This document shows, piece after piece, positions 53,291 to 62,110 of a stretch of DNA of 64,000 nt; position 1 is the stretch's first letter; every line of letters begins with the position of its first letter. Where the stretch lies: assembly GCA_015522645.1 (NCBI GenBank), contig WALV01000011.1, positions 1 to 64,000 of the forward strand, written 5' to 3'. A model generated the notes under the pieces. That model made no database searches. It was given only the letters and a program-made list of their open reading frames with translations, and was not told the origin of the DNA. The position numbers and the translations under genes were made by a program. The DNA is from Candidatus Tiamatella sp. (GTDB lineage Archaea; Thermoproteota; Thermoprotei_A; Sulfolobales; Acidilobaceae).

Positions 53291-53508
53291 ATATACCCAC
53301 CATATATTCTTTCTGGTCTTTTCTTAGTTTTCGATAGCCTCCTTAAATCTGGTACTTTGAGTCTAGGGACGCCTTGAAGCGGCCTACCGCAGAGAGCGCA
53401 ACGGGCTTGCCCCGGGTTTCTTCTCTCATAATGTATTGTATTCCTCCCTCCCGGTGTACTAAGTTTAATTTTTCTCAGGCTTCTGGTTCTATATGCCAGC
53501 CTAGGCAT
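53227..53508 (-). CDS. rpl34e: 50S ribosomal protein L34e
   Basis: A 93-residue basic protein with MPRLAYRTRSLRKIKLSTPG, two CxxC pairs (CALCGRPL and CHECL) and GVPRLKVPDLRRLSKTKKRP. GGTGAGAG precedes ATG 53508. It is followed on the same strand by cmk, with the stop overlapping a putative ATA start. Confidence 0.94.
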   Translation of the reverse strand: MPRLAYRTRSLRKIKLSTPGGRNTIHYERRNPGQARCALCGRPLQGVPRLKVPDLRRLSKTKKRPERIYGGYICHECLTELLRMKVRGEAGIQ

Positions 53509-53573
53509 GGTCTCTCACCACTACCTACTCCGGCTTACCAGTGTGAAGGTAAAATAAGGGATTTCTAGGTATA

Positions 53574-54005
53574 TTAAATTATCAGGTCTTTTCTGAAGAG
53601 AACAAGCGCATAAATGTATCCTAGGAAATGTACAAAGACACTTGGGATATAGTATAAGCCATTATTGATGATCGTGAGACCGGGAACGTAAACGGGGCTT
53701 ATTATCGTTGTTCCAATGGTTGCCAGAATCACCAACGATGATATAGAATAGGCTATTATTAAAAGAATCATTTTTTTGAGACTTGAGAATAACAAATAGT
53801 TTCTAGCTTTTTTATATTCTTTGTAGAGGATACGGAGTCTCTTTTTGAGCCTTGGTCTGGATGATGCTTCTTCGGCTGTTTTCCTGTATTCTGTTATAGT
53901 GTTCAAGGCCTGTTCGACATCTGATTCCTTAACGATTAGTCTGGAGAATAGAACCGCGATCCAAGCAAATATGAGTGCTGTTAGAAATACAATAAGAGAA
54001 ATCAT
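53574..54005 (-). CDS. EMC3/TMCO1-like (DUF106) membrane insertase homologue
   Basis: A 143-residue protein with three membrane helices (about 2-22, 82-104, 114-138) and a cytosolic charged coiled-coil between the first and second (YRKTAEEASSRPRLKKRLRI). This is the arrangement of the archaeal DUF106 group of the Oxa1 superfamily, related to Get1, EMC3 and TMCO1. Its place beside AdkA and SecY supports a role in membrane protein insertion, which is inference for this organism. Confidence 0.75.
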   Translation of the reverse strand: MISLIVFLTALIFAWIAVLFSRLIVKESDVEQALNTITEYRKTAEEASSRPRLKKRLRILYKEYKKARNYLLFSSLKKMILLIIAYSISSLVILATIGTTIISPVYVPGLTIINNGLYYIPSVFVHFLGYIYALVLFRKDLII

Positions 54006-54026
54006 CTATGACACCGGGAATGGAAG

Positions 54027-54635
54027 TTAAATGTTTTGGAGAAGCTCTATTATCTTAGAAGCCGCGGCTTCTGGGCGTCCCTCTGGGTTTTCTACTATTG
54101 CTACGGCTGAGCCATATAATACAGCGCTGGCTACAGCTGAGTAGCGAGCAAAGTCACGGAGTTCTCTAATTGCTTGCGGGCCACCAAAATCGCTTCTCTT
54201 CCTTGTAGTGTCTTTTATTTGTCTTTGATGTATAAGTTCCGGGGTTGACTCTATAAGTACTATAAGGTCAGGCTTAAACACATCAATAACATGCTCCGGT
54301 AATCCAGGCCAGTAACCTACTATTGTTTTAACCACGCTATGAGTGTCGACGAGCAAATACCCGGTTGCCCCTAATTTCTCGAAGGCGTCCTTAATTATAT
54401 TTTCTGCAGCCAGCCTCTGAAGTTCTAATTGATCTCTCAGCTTTAGTTTCCTCAGTTCATCTCTATCCTTTGCTATCCCTTCCTTGGCTGCGGTTTCAAT
54501 CATATACGTCCCATAGTTTGCTATGAAAATATTCATTCTTTCTTCTACAGCTTTTTCTTCTACAAGCTGTAAAACCGTGGTTTTACCTACACCAGGTATC
54601 CCTGTTATAATTGCGACTCTAAACGGGTTTCTCAT
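54027..54635 (-). CDS. adkA: Adenylate kinase, archaeal type (AdkA)
   Basis: A 202-residue nucleoside monophosphate kinase. The P-loop is ITGIPGVGKTTVLQL; DTHSVVKTIVGYWPGLP and LIVLIESTPELIHQRQIKD are typical of the trimeric archaeal form, distinct from bacterial Adk. It overlaps the secY stop by one base, the usual secY-adkA-EMC3 operon. Confidence 0.95.
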   Translation of the reverse strand: MRNPFRVAIITGIPGVGKTTVLQLVEEKAVEERMNIFIANYGTYMIETAAKEGIAKDRDELRKLKLRDQLELQRLAAENIIKDAFEKLGATGYLLVDTHSVVKTIVGYWPGLPEHVIDVFKPDLIVLIESTPELIHQRQIKDTTRKRSDFGGPQAIRELRDFARYSAVASAVLYGSAVAIVENPEGRPEAAASKIIELLQNI

Positions 54636-56023
54636 TACTCCTCACCTAGGATACGGCGGAGCAAGGGATAAGTCTCTAATGCCCTCTCATATGAGATCAT
54701 TGTATAGTATTGGTATATTATACCTACTGCTAGAAGTATGCCTGTACCGCTTCCATATGCACCGAATATGTCAGCAGTTACAGCTATGATACCGACTAGA
54801 ATAGAGCTAAGTAGAGTCAACGGATAGATGTATTTTGCAAGTACTCTTTCAATTATTTTCGGGTTCCTACGCATACCAGGTATTTCCATACCCGACTTAA
54901 CAAGGTTCTCAGCTTGTTGTGAAGGGTTTAGTCCAGCTATCTCTACCCACATGAACCCGAATAGAATGGAGATCACTGTCCAGGACACGGCGAAAACGAC
55001 GGTTTTCACCGGGTCGGCTAAGGACATGAGGACTCCTCTAGGTGGGCTTAGGTAATAAACAGTGTCACCAAGTATTTTACCCCATATGGAGTTCGGATTA
55101 AGCAGGTTTGCTGAAAGGTTTCCAAGTAGCTGAAGGTCTGCAACCGTAATCCCGAGTAAGAGTACGGGTATATTTGTGACGTACATGAATTGAAGCGGGA
55201 TTTTGCTTCTTATACCCCTCATTCTTTGTGACGTAATTGGGATCTCAACACGTGTGGATTGCGTATAAACGAGGAGCAATATTATTCCTAGCGTGAATAT
55301 AAGCCCTGTTAAATCGGGGAATCCTCTAGGTCTCACTATTAGATCCATAACAGGTGTCTTCAATAAGGCAGGTATGAATCCATAGTAGTTTGCTGTTCCT
55401 GGCACAAATCCAAGCAGGCTCCACATCATTGTTTCGGCTACACCGGCTAGAATGAATAAGCTTATAGCGCTCCCTATACCCCAGCCTTTCTGTAGCATTT
55501 CATCCATAAGTATGACGATGAAAGTTGCTAGACTGAGTTCGATTATTACGAGCGTTCTATCCAGCCAAGAGGCTGTACAGCCTGTAATAGGGTTTCCTGC
55601 TCCAGGAGCTAGTGTCCAGTATCTGCAACCTAGGACGTACATGCTAGCCTCGAATATTCCGAATAATACTGCCAGTGTTTTCTGTGCAGCCGTGAAAGTA
55701 CGCTTATCATCAGGATCGGTGAGATCCATGTCTATTATTTTGGCACCTATCAATACTTGCAGGATAAGTCCAGCTGTTACTATAGGACCTATACCCAACT
55801 CCATTAACGTGCCTGCTTTCGACGCGAATATTATTCTCTGTAGATCTATTTGCGTTTGACCCTGCTTTGCTATACCAAACAGGGGAGTGTTGGCCATGAT
55901 AAGGTAGATAACGAGAACTATACCCGTCCATGCCAGCCTTCTATATAGAGACGGTTTCTGAACCGGTTTTGAAATTGTTGGTATGTAATTGGCCATCTTA
56001 GCTAGAGCAGCCACGATTCCCAT
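54635..56023 (-). CDS. secY: Preprotein translocase subunit SecY
   Basis: A 462-residue channel protein with ten membrane helices. RLAWTGIVLVIYLIMANTPL is the first helix region, the plug and the conserved MELGIGPIVTAGLILQVLIG follow, and the loop between helices 8 and 9 contains the cytosolic MRGIRSKIPLQFMYVTNIPV and ENLVKSGMEIPGMR segments. ATG 56023 follows GGTGGATG. It starts the secY-adkA-EMC3 unit. Confidence 0.96.
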   Translation of the reverse strand: MGIVAALAKMANYIPTISKPVQKPSLYRRLAWTGIVLVIYLIMANTPLFGIAKQGQTQIDLQRIIFASKAGTLMELGIGPIVTAGLILQVLIGAKIIDMDLTDPDDKRTFTAAQKTLAVLFGIFEASMYVLGCRYWTLAPGAGNPITGCTASWLDRTLVIIELSLATFIVILMDEMLQKGWGIGSAISLFILAGVAETMMWSLLGFVPGTANYYGFIPALLKTPVMDLIVRPRGFPDLTGLIFTLGIILLLVYTQSTRVEIPITSQRMRGIRSKIPLQFMYVTNIPVLLLGITVADLQLLGNLSANLLNPNSIWGKILGDTVYYLSPPRGVLMSLADPVKTVVFAVSWTVISILFGFMWVEIAGLNPSQQAENLVKSGMEIPGMRRNPKIIERVLAKYIYPLTLLSSILVGIIAVTADIFGAYGSGTGILLAVGIIYQYYTMISYERALETYPLLRRILGEE

Positions 56024-56053
56024 TAAACATCCACCTTACGTGATCCGTTTCCG

Positions 56054-56080
56054 CCTATTCATTGAACGCTATTCAATAGG
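56054..56080. repeat. Hairpin in the secY upstream region
   Basis: ATTGAA and TTCAAT pair around CGCTA (56061-56077), extended by CCT/AGG with a small bulge. On the minus strand it follows TATA-like CCTTTTTATG (56082-56091) by a few bases, so it overlaps the predicted transcription start of secY. It could be an operator, a terminator of the upstream gene or chance. Confidence 0.4.
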
Positions 56081-56108
56081 ACATAAAAAGGATATTCTAG
56101 CATATTCC

Positions 56109-56444
56109 TTAACATATTTTCTCTCCAGGTTCCACATCCTCTTCAACTGTCAGTAGAACAGGTTTAGACTCTTCTGAACAACCAGCAGCCAGAACCATTC
56201 CTTGACTAACCAACCCGGCCATTCTCTTAGGTTTTAAGTTGGTGATAACTATGACTTCCTTACCAAGGAGGTCCTCTGGCTTATACCATTTCGCAAGGCC
56301 GGCAAGGATTTGCCTTTTCTCCTCGCCTAAGTCGATGATCAATCTTATTAGTTTACGCGAAGTCGGTACTGGCTCCGCTTCAACGATTTTACCTACGCGT
56401 AGATCCATTTTTGCAAAATCAGTGTATTCGATTACTTCAGGCAT
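56109..56444 (-). CDS. metG2: tRNA-binding domain protein (MetRS beta-like, Trbp111/EMAPII fold)
   Basis: A 111-residue OB-fold protein equal to the C-terminal dimerisation/tRNA-binding part of methionyl-tRNA synthetase. IEYTDFAKMDLRVGKIVEAE, SRKLIRLIIDLGEEKRQILAG, then VITNLKPKRMAGLVSQGMVLA are family signatures. The catalytic MetRS would be encoded elsewhere. ATG 56444 with GGTGG 5 bases upstream is used. It follows the M28 peptidase closely. Confidence 0.88.
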   Translation of the reverse strand: MPEVIEYTDFAKMDLRVGKIVEAEPVPTSRKLIRLIIDLGEEKRQILAGLAKWYKPEDLLGKEVIVITNLKPKRMAGLVSQGMVLAAGCSEESKPVLLTVEEDVEPGEKIC

Positions 56445-56445
56445 G

Positions 56446-58200
56446 TCAACCACCATCAAGCTTCTTCAGAAGGTTCTTCTTGTAAAGCTCTTCAATAAAA
56501 TGTTTGATAGTGCATAATATGTCATTGTCAGAAATACCATAATATCCCCTTAAGTATCTCTCTATATTCCTAGTATTCCAACCCATCCCCAGTAGTCTAT
56601 AAAACTCTAGGAGCAGTGTTTTTATCAGAGGATCATAGTATTTCTCCAAGTATTCGTAATCCAAATCCTCTGCGAATTTATTTGGTATGTATTTCAAAGA
56701 GGTTTCATAGCTTTCTTCTTTAAAACATTCATTTCTCTCATGATATGTAAATATGTTTGTGAAGGAATTTAGCAGGGTAATTATCCTGTCTAACTGCTCT
56801 TCAACAAGTTTTCTTAGATTGGGATCATGTAATTCCTCAGTTTTGATGAGGTTGTATCTTTGGATAAGGGACTCTATTCCATTTCTCACTAAAGATTCCT
56901 TTCGTTTCATCGTGTCTTCCAGAGAGTGGAATAAGTATTTCCATATGATTTTTGAAAGACTATCTCCTTCTTCGCTGGTTAAACCCGAAATGTAGTCTAG
57001 AGATTTCAATGCCGATTGGCCTACTATTTGAAGTATTTGAGGAGATATTTTATCGGGGCTGTCCTCGTTTGTATGGTAGTACCGGTCTGGCCATTGATTA
57101 ATCATAACGGCAGGAATACTATATGAGGCCAATACGTCATGGTCACTGCCAAACTCGAACAATACTCGGGTGCTAAGTGGTATATAAGGTAGTTTTGATG
57201 AGCCGCCAAAGCTTTTGTTATCACGTGCTTCATTCTCGAGGAAATAGCTTACAATAGCCTCTTCTATACTCGGAGAAGAGGGGCTAGATTCTATTAGATT
57301 TAGCGACCCCCCATTTAATCGTGGATCGCCACCTACCATGTCTAAGTTTAAAGCGAATATGGTGTTCTCTGGGTTGATGAAGCCTGTTTCTAACGCGTAG
57401 AAGGTACCTAGATACTCGGGGGTCCATACTATTTGTATGTTATGATTCGGTTGCCAGTTTTCCCTCATTTTTTCATTGAATTGTTCTGCTAGCCATAGAA
57501 GAGTTGCTGACCCGCTAGCGTTATCGTTCGAGCCGGGTTTAGGATGGCATAAGTGTGCTATTACAAGTATTTTTGAATCGGTTTTCCCTGGGATTTCTGT
57601 TTTAATTATTGGGATATTATAGTTGTCATTGTTTACTTCAATGAATAATTCCAGTTTGGGTTCTTTCTTGGCGAGCTTTTTAGCTAAGATCCTTGAAGCC
57701 GTCATAACCGGAACAAACAGCTGTCTCCTTAGAGCTGACGGAATCCGAATATATGGGAACCCGGTGTCCGTCCTCTTCTCATCACTGGTATAGTAAATTA
57801 TTCCAGAAAGATCGTTCAATTTTTCTCCACATTTTCTGTATAGTATGGATGGATATTTACTTGTTAAAAGGATACCACCAGGCTCCCCGCATTCCCTCCT
57901 TTCGTCGGGTATTATTTTACCTTCATATATCTCTCCATTTGTCGATTTGGAGTATGCTGCAACTAATGTAGGAATATTCCCATAATTCCACTTTGAATTA
58001 TCCCATTTTATCCATGCATCCTGAACAGTCCATGCAGGAGGTTTTGTAAAATAGTCCGTATCTTCTAGATGCACGGTTTCCACATTCATATTCAATTGCG
58101 TAAGATGGCTCTTAACGAATTCAGATGCTTTTAAGTACCCTTCTGACCCAGGTATCCTATGGTAGTTGCTGATTCTACCGATAAGTCTGTGAATACGGAT
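56446..58200 (-). CDS. M28-like zinc aminopeptidase with non-canonical start
   Basis: About 584 residues. The zinc-site pattern is HLCHPKPGSNDNASGSATLL, WTPEYLGTFYAL, NLDMVGGD and RYYHTNEDSPD. The first canonical start is TTG 58095, but the frame is open back to TGA at 58218-58216 and encodes clear family sequence including NYHRIPGSEGYLKASEFV. That extension has no ATG, GTG or TTG; ATC 58212, ATC 58200 and ATT 58194 are the possible starts, or a frameshift separates it from ATG 58225. The end coordinate given (58200) is provisional. The C-terminal 200 residues are helical and of unknown role. Confidence 0.75.
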   Translation of the reverse strand: MRIHRLIGRISNYHRIPGSEGYLKASEFVKSHLTQLNMNVETVHLEDTDYFTKPPAWTVQDAWIKWDNSKWNYGNIPTLVAAYSKSTNGEIYEGKIIPDERRECGEPGGILLTSKYPSILYRKCGEKLNDLSGIIYYTSDEKRTDTGFPYIRIPSALRRQLFVPVMTASRILAKKLAKKEPKLELFIEVNNDNYNIPIIKTEIPGKTDSKILVIAHLCHPKPGSNDNASGSATLLWLAEQFNEKMRENWQPNHNIQIVWTPEYLGTFYALETGFINPENTIFALNLDMVGGDPRLNGGSLNLIESSPSSPSIEEAIVSYFLENEARDNKSFGGSSKLPYIPLSTRVLFEFGSDHDVLASYSIPAVMINQWPDRYYHTNEDSPDKISPQILQIVGQSALKSLDYISGLTSEEGDSLSKIIWKYLFHSLEDTMKRKESLVRNGIESLIQRYNLIKTEELHDPNLRKLVEEQLDRIITLLNSFTNIFTYHERNECFKEESYETSLKYIPNKFAEDLDYEYLEKYYDPLIKTLLLEFYRLLGMGWNTRNIERYLRGYYGISDNDILCTIKHFIEELYKKNLLKKLDGG

Positions 58201-58340
58201 TCCTTCTAAGATAGGTCACCGTCATAAATATGTATGTAATGAAGTATTTGTGTGTTTGATGTCTATAGATGTGCCTCGTTTCGGGTTGATAATTAGCTGA
58301 TAACTAGATTATAATACTCTGCTTGATAGTTTAGCATATA

Positions 58341-58403
58341 ATCGGGATGAGGAGCTCAGATGGACTGAAGCGATTAATGATGTCACCTGTCTCATCTGAC
58401 CTC
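58341..58403 (+). ncRNA. C/D box guide sRNA
   Basis: All four boxes are in order: C GGGATGA (58344-58350), 14-base guide, D' CTGA (58365-58368), 8-base spacer, C' ATGATGT (58377-58383), 12-base guide, D CTGA (58396-58399). The D guide ACCTGTCTCA is complementary to UGAGACAGGU of the 23S rRNA peptidyl-transferase loop (around E. coli 2596-2605), recalled from memory. By the fifth-nucleotide rule the methylated residue would be near G2599. The D' target is unknown. TTATAATACT at about 58309 can be its TATA box. Confidence 0.72.
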
Positions 58404-58422
58404 ATTTATGCTTTAACAAATG

Positions 58423-59580
58423 TTAGTTAGGATTGTTACAGTCAATTATGTCTCCGGGATTGATTTTGGCTAGTGGCCCTACTGTACAATTGGGGGATAT
58501 TATTGATCCGAGTTTAGGTTTCTTATGACGGTAGTACACTTTGTCCCTAATTCTAGGAGGTAGATTTGTAATGTGCGAGCTCTGGAAGACGCTGTATTCA
58601 CGTATATCACAGTTTTCACCGATTATTGTATCTGCAATAATGACTCCTGTAGAGGTTCTTGTTTTTTGCATTATTATAGACCGTTTCACCTCGTTCTTCG
58701 ATCCAATGATGGTGTTTCTTTCGATAATGCTGTATGGTCTAATGTATGTGGAAAAACCCACAAAAGCGTTTTCCCCTATATAAGCTGGCCCCTGTATGTA
58801 GGCTCCCTCGTCTATAAATGCATTCTCCTCTATGAGTACAGGTCCCTTTATTATCGAGGTAGGTGAAACTTTTGCGCCTTTTGATACCTTGATGTTATTC
58901 CTTAACCTGTGTTCTAGTAGAACGGTTCCTGCTTCGAGGAGATCCCATGGATAACCTATCTCTATCCATTTACCGCTCCATATGTATACTCCTAGCTTAC
59001 CGTTCTTGGACAAATGATTTAAGCCTGGAGTGAACCCTTCACTGTATATTGCTTCTAATCCTTGTTTATTCAATATTAATACTCCCGCAAACACGTATCC
59101 ACTTTTACCTTGCTCTTTTTTGAATCCCTCAGCTCTATCACCGCTTATTATGACTTCACCATAGGTTTCCAGCCCAGAGACTATAGGGGTTACTATAATA
59201 GTGTTAGGATAATTGGATTCGTAGTGGTATTGTAGAGCGTATTTTACAATGTCTGGAGGGGTTGATATGAACCCTGTAAACGCTGTAACATACGGGCCTT
59301 CACGGTCTTCCTCCTTCACGTAAGGATAAGCCTTTTTGATAGCGTTGTCCTCCCCCGATCCATCCTGTGCTATTGTCTTTACTTGTACCTTATATGATGC
59401 GTGGAACTCGTCTCCGGGTCTTCCAATAATAAGTAAGTTAGTTACTCCTGCTTCATAGAGATATTCTATAGTATAATGAAATAGAGGTTTACCAAGGATT
59501 TCTATGAACGGTTTTCTTTTACGCTTAGTTAAAGGCATAAGCCTTTTCCCATATCCTCCTGCGAGTATAATTCCATACAA
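58423..59580 (-). CDS. glmU: Sugar-1-phosphate nucleotidyltransferase, GlmU-like
   Basis: A 385-residue protein with ILAGGYGKRLMPLTKRKRKP at the N-terminus, WIEIGYPWDLLEAGTVLLEH in the middle and a left-handed beta-helix (GPAYIGENAFVGFSTYIRP, IADTIIGENCDIREYSVFQS). It sits 10 bases from glmS on the same strand, so it most likely makes UDP-GlcNAc from glucosamine-1-phosphate for N-glycans and surface polymers. The paralogue at 8736 has a different, less specific context. Confidence 0.85.
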   Translation of the reverse strand: MYGIILAGGYGKRLMPLTKRKRKPFIEILGKPLFHYTIEYLYEAGVTNLLIIGRPGDEFHASYKVQVKTIAQDGSGEDNAIKKAYPYVKEEDREGPYVTAFTGFISTPPDIVKYALQYHYESNYPNTIIVTPIVSGLETYGEVIISGDRAEGFKKEQGKSGYVFAGVLILNKQGLEAIYSEGFTPGLNHLSKNGKLGVYIWSGKWIEIGYPWDLLEAGTVLLEHRLRNNIKVSKGAKVSPTSIIKGPVLIEENAFIDEGAYIQGPAYIGENAFVGFSTYIRPYSIIERNTIIGSKNEVKRSIIMQKTRTSTGVIIADTIIGENCDIREYSVFQSSHITNLPPRIRDKVYYRHKKPKLGSIISPNCTVGPLAKINPGDIIDCNNPN

Positions 59581-59590
59581 TTTACTCCAC

Positions 59591-61441
59591 CTATTCTACT
59601 GTAACTGTTTTAGCTAGATTCCGGGGTTTGTCCGGGTCATGCCCATTTTCTACTGAAATATAATATGAAAGTAATTGGTATGCAGGAATATGTGCATATG
59701 GCTCAAGTATTTCGCTATGATAGGACGCGATATTCAGAATCCTGGAATCTAATGTATTTTCCCTGATCATGTCAGCGGTAGGGGTAGACACGTAAATTAT
59801 GCCTTCTCTTGAACGCATTTCCTTTATATTGCCTATCAATTCCTTCCTATGGTTTAGTGTAAAAATGAAAAATACAGGGAATCCAGGTTCAACGAGAGCT
59901 ATCGGCCCATGCTTGCTCTCGCCTGCAGGATAAGCTTCAGCATGAATATAGTCTATTTCCTTCACTTTTAACGCAGCCTCTAGAGCCAATATGGAGCCTA
60001 ATCCTCTTCCAAGTATGTACATACTTTTACTGCTTTTCAAATCTTTCGCATACATCTTAACTAGTGGCTCACTGATTCGAATTGAAGACTCAGTGATTTC
60101 CGAAGCCTTTGAAAGGATATTTAAATGATCCCTATACTCGCTATCAGTGAGTCTCCCCGCTATATGGGCATACTGAATAGCTATGTAGGTTAATGTAAGG
60201 ACTTGCGTTAGATAAGTCTTGGTTGCAGCTACACCTATCTCGGGACCTGCACGCATATAAATAGCATAATTGCTTTCCCTAGGGATAGCGCTTTCAAGGA
60301 CGTTAGATATAGATACTATTCCACTACCGTTAATCTTGAATGATCTCACTGCTGTCAGTGTATCTATTGTCTCTCCACTTTGACTAATAGCGACAAGTAT
60401 ATCTTTTTCCCCTATTTCCTCTGAAACCTGCGAATATTCCGATGATATGAAGGGAAACGATGATCTCCCACCTAGTTTCGAGAGAAAGTATCTGAAAACC
60501 AGTCCGGCATGGAAGCTCGTTCCTGCTCCCGTAATATATATTTTTTCTGAGTCTACTAAACGCTCGGTTATTCTTTCGATATTTGGATCTGATTGAAGAC
60601 CGAAGAAGGTTTCCCTTAATGACAATGGTTGTTCATAGATTTCTTTAAGCATAAAATGGGGGTACCCTGCCTTTGAAACGTTTTCAACGTTCCAGTCAAT
60701 TGTTTTTATCCGAGATGTAAAATCTACGATTTCGTCTCCATATTTAATAACTATTTCATTCGGGGTTATCCAACCGTATTCCCCGTCCCTCAACGGTATA
60801 ATATGATTAGTATAACTCAAAACTGCTGGAATATCACTGGCAACCAGATTGACGTCTTTTCCTACACCAATAATCAATGGACTTAATTTTTTCGCAAAGT
60901 ATATTCTATTGGGCTCATTTTTATATATAATAGCGAAAGCATAACTACCTTCGATCTCATCTAATGCTTCTTTCAATGTTTCAAGGAATACTTTACTGTT
61001 TGACTTGTAGAGTTTATCCTCGATAAGATGAGCCATAACCTCGGTGTCGGTTTCACTCTTGAAAGAATGGCCTTTCTTCTGTAAATCTTTTTTGATTATA
61101 TAGAAATTCTTTATGATCCCATTATGAACCAGAGCTAGAGTTCCCTTGCAATCTGTGTGTGGGTGAGCATTCTCGTCACTAGGAGGCCCATGTGTTGCCC
61201 ACCTAGTATGACCTATTCCTGTTAAACCGTCTATTTCGCTGAAAATAACTTTACTCGATACTTCATCGATTTTACCCCGAGCCTTCCTAATTATTATATT
61301 CCCATCCGAGATTACGGCAATGCCTACACTATCATAGCCCCTGTACTCAAGCATTTTCAGGAGACTAGCCAAGGTCTTCCCAAGGCTTTTGTCTTTCAAT
61401 TTGTTTTTCTCTTTTACTGTTATCCCTACAATACCGCACAT
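59591..61441 (-). CDS. glmS: Glutamine-fructose-6-phosphate aminotransferase (isomerizing)
   Basis: A 616-residue enzyme that makes glucosamine-6-phosphate. The N-terminal glutaminase begins MCGIVGITV with nucleophile Cys after the initiator, followed by GIGHTRWATHG and SETDTEVMAHLIE; two SIS isomerase domains follow (ITGAGTSFHAGLVFRYF, AISQSGETIDTLTA and LGRGLGSILALEAALKVKEI). ATG 61441 is used because the catalytic cysteine must be residue 2; a TTG at 61456 would mask it. The C-terminus LAKTVTVE is typical. Confidence 0.96.
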   Translation of the reverse strand: MCGIVGITVKEKNKLKDKSLGKTLASLLKMLEYRGYDSVGIAVISDGNIIIRKARGKIDEVSSKVIFSEIDGLTGIGHTRWATHGPPSDENAHPHTDCKGTLALVHNGIIKNFYIIKKDLQKKGHSFKSETDTEVMAHLIEDKLYKSNSKVFLETLKEALDEIEGSYAFAIIYKNEPNRIYFAKKLSPLIIGVGKDVNLVASDIPAVLSYTNHIIPLRDGEYGWITPNEIVIKYGDEIVDFTSRIKTIDWNVENVSKAGYPHFMLKEIYEQPLSLRETFFGLQSDPNIERITERLVDSEKIYITGAGTSFHAGLVFRYFLSKLGGRSSFPFISSEYSQVSEEIGEKDILVAISQSGETIDTLTAVRSFKINGSGIVSISNVLESAIPRESNYAIYMRAGPEIGVAATKTYLTQVLTLTYIAIQYAHIAGRLTDSEYRDHLNILSKASEITESSIRISEPLVKMYAKDLKSSKSMYILGRGLGSILALEAALKVKEIDYIHAEAYPAGESKHGPIALVEPGFPVFFIFTLNHRKELIGNIKEMRSREGIIYVSTPTADMIRENTLDSRILNIASYHSEILEPYAHIPAYQLLSYYISVENGHDPDKPRNLAKTVTVE

Positions 61442-61730
61442 ATTAGTGTACCTCAACTCTGTAATAGTGCATAATTTTCCAACGCTATTATGAATTGATG
61501 TCTGAGTGATATTTATTTAATGATACTATGAGGCAGGGGCTCTTAGCTTTGGCCCTAACTCATCCGGGATCGTTAATACCCTAGGCTATATGTTTAACTA
61601 GGGTGAGTACAATCATCGCCCCCTCATTGCTCTTTTCTCTCTTACCTCCCTTAAATATAATCAAACCGTTATTATCATAATAGGATTTTGACTTGGATTA
61701 GAAAAGTTCTAGGGCGACATTTATTGTTGA
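61442..61730. other. Gene-free stretch upstream of glmS
   Basis: The glmS leader is at the left side, with A/T-rich TTAAATAAATATCAC near 61515 on the minus strand as a possible promoter. A short hairpin CCCTA/TAGGG lies near 61581-61604. No ORF, tRNA or C/D box set is seen. There is no glmS ribozyme-like structure that I can recognise. Confidence 0.4.
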
Positions 61731-62032
61731 GAAAATTTTTCTAGTGCAGTACAGGGCTTAAGGAAGAAACTGGCTGTTAGACTAGGTATAATAAAACTAT
61801 GCTATGACAGGGTTAATAATTCACATAGAGATAAGCTTATAGCTGTTACTAGGATAGCCGTTCCGTTAATAAGAAAATAGGCCTACTGTCGCCAGAGGAG
61901 GTGAGAAAGAGGTCGGGTTCGATGATTTGAGCTTACTAGAACTCTTAGAAAACTCTATCCGGGTGAACACACTTATTGTAATTCTATTGTTGCTGTGATT
62001 GGATTTGAACTTGTTGAAAAAGCTTAACTCTA
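61731..62032 (+). pseudogene. Relic of an unidentified gene, several frameshifts
   Basis: Four adjoining coding-like pieces in changing frames can be read in order: LRKKLAVRLGIIKLCYDRVN then HRDKLIAVTRIAVPLIRK (frame of 61731, stop at 61878); IGLLSPEEVRKRSG (from about 61877); FDDLSLLELLENSIRVNTLI (from 61918); VAVIGFELVEKA (to TAA near 62026). Each piece has coherent hydrophobic/charged patterning and the pieces join end to end, as expected for a decayed gene. I do not recognise the family, and no start codon is visible. Confidence 0.35.
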
Positions 62033-62034
62033 TC

Positions 62035-62058
62035 GATTATGAGCATTGATTATGAGCA
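62035..62058. repeat. 11-base direct repeat
   Basis: GATTATGAGCA occurs at 62035-62045 and again at 62048-62058, separated by TT. This looks like a small tandem duplication in unconstrained DNA next to the gene relic. Confidence 0.8.
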
Positions 62059-62110
62059 GGATAAAGGCAAGGATATCAGTCCGGGAGTAATAGCTTGAAT
62101 AGTTTCCGTT

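Noticed and set aside
61442-61530. glmS ribozyme in the glmS leader
   Set aside because: The ribozyme is a bacterial element and the leader here is too short and A/T-rich to hold its pseudoknotted core.
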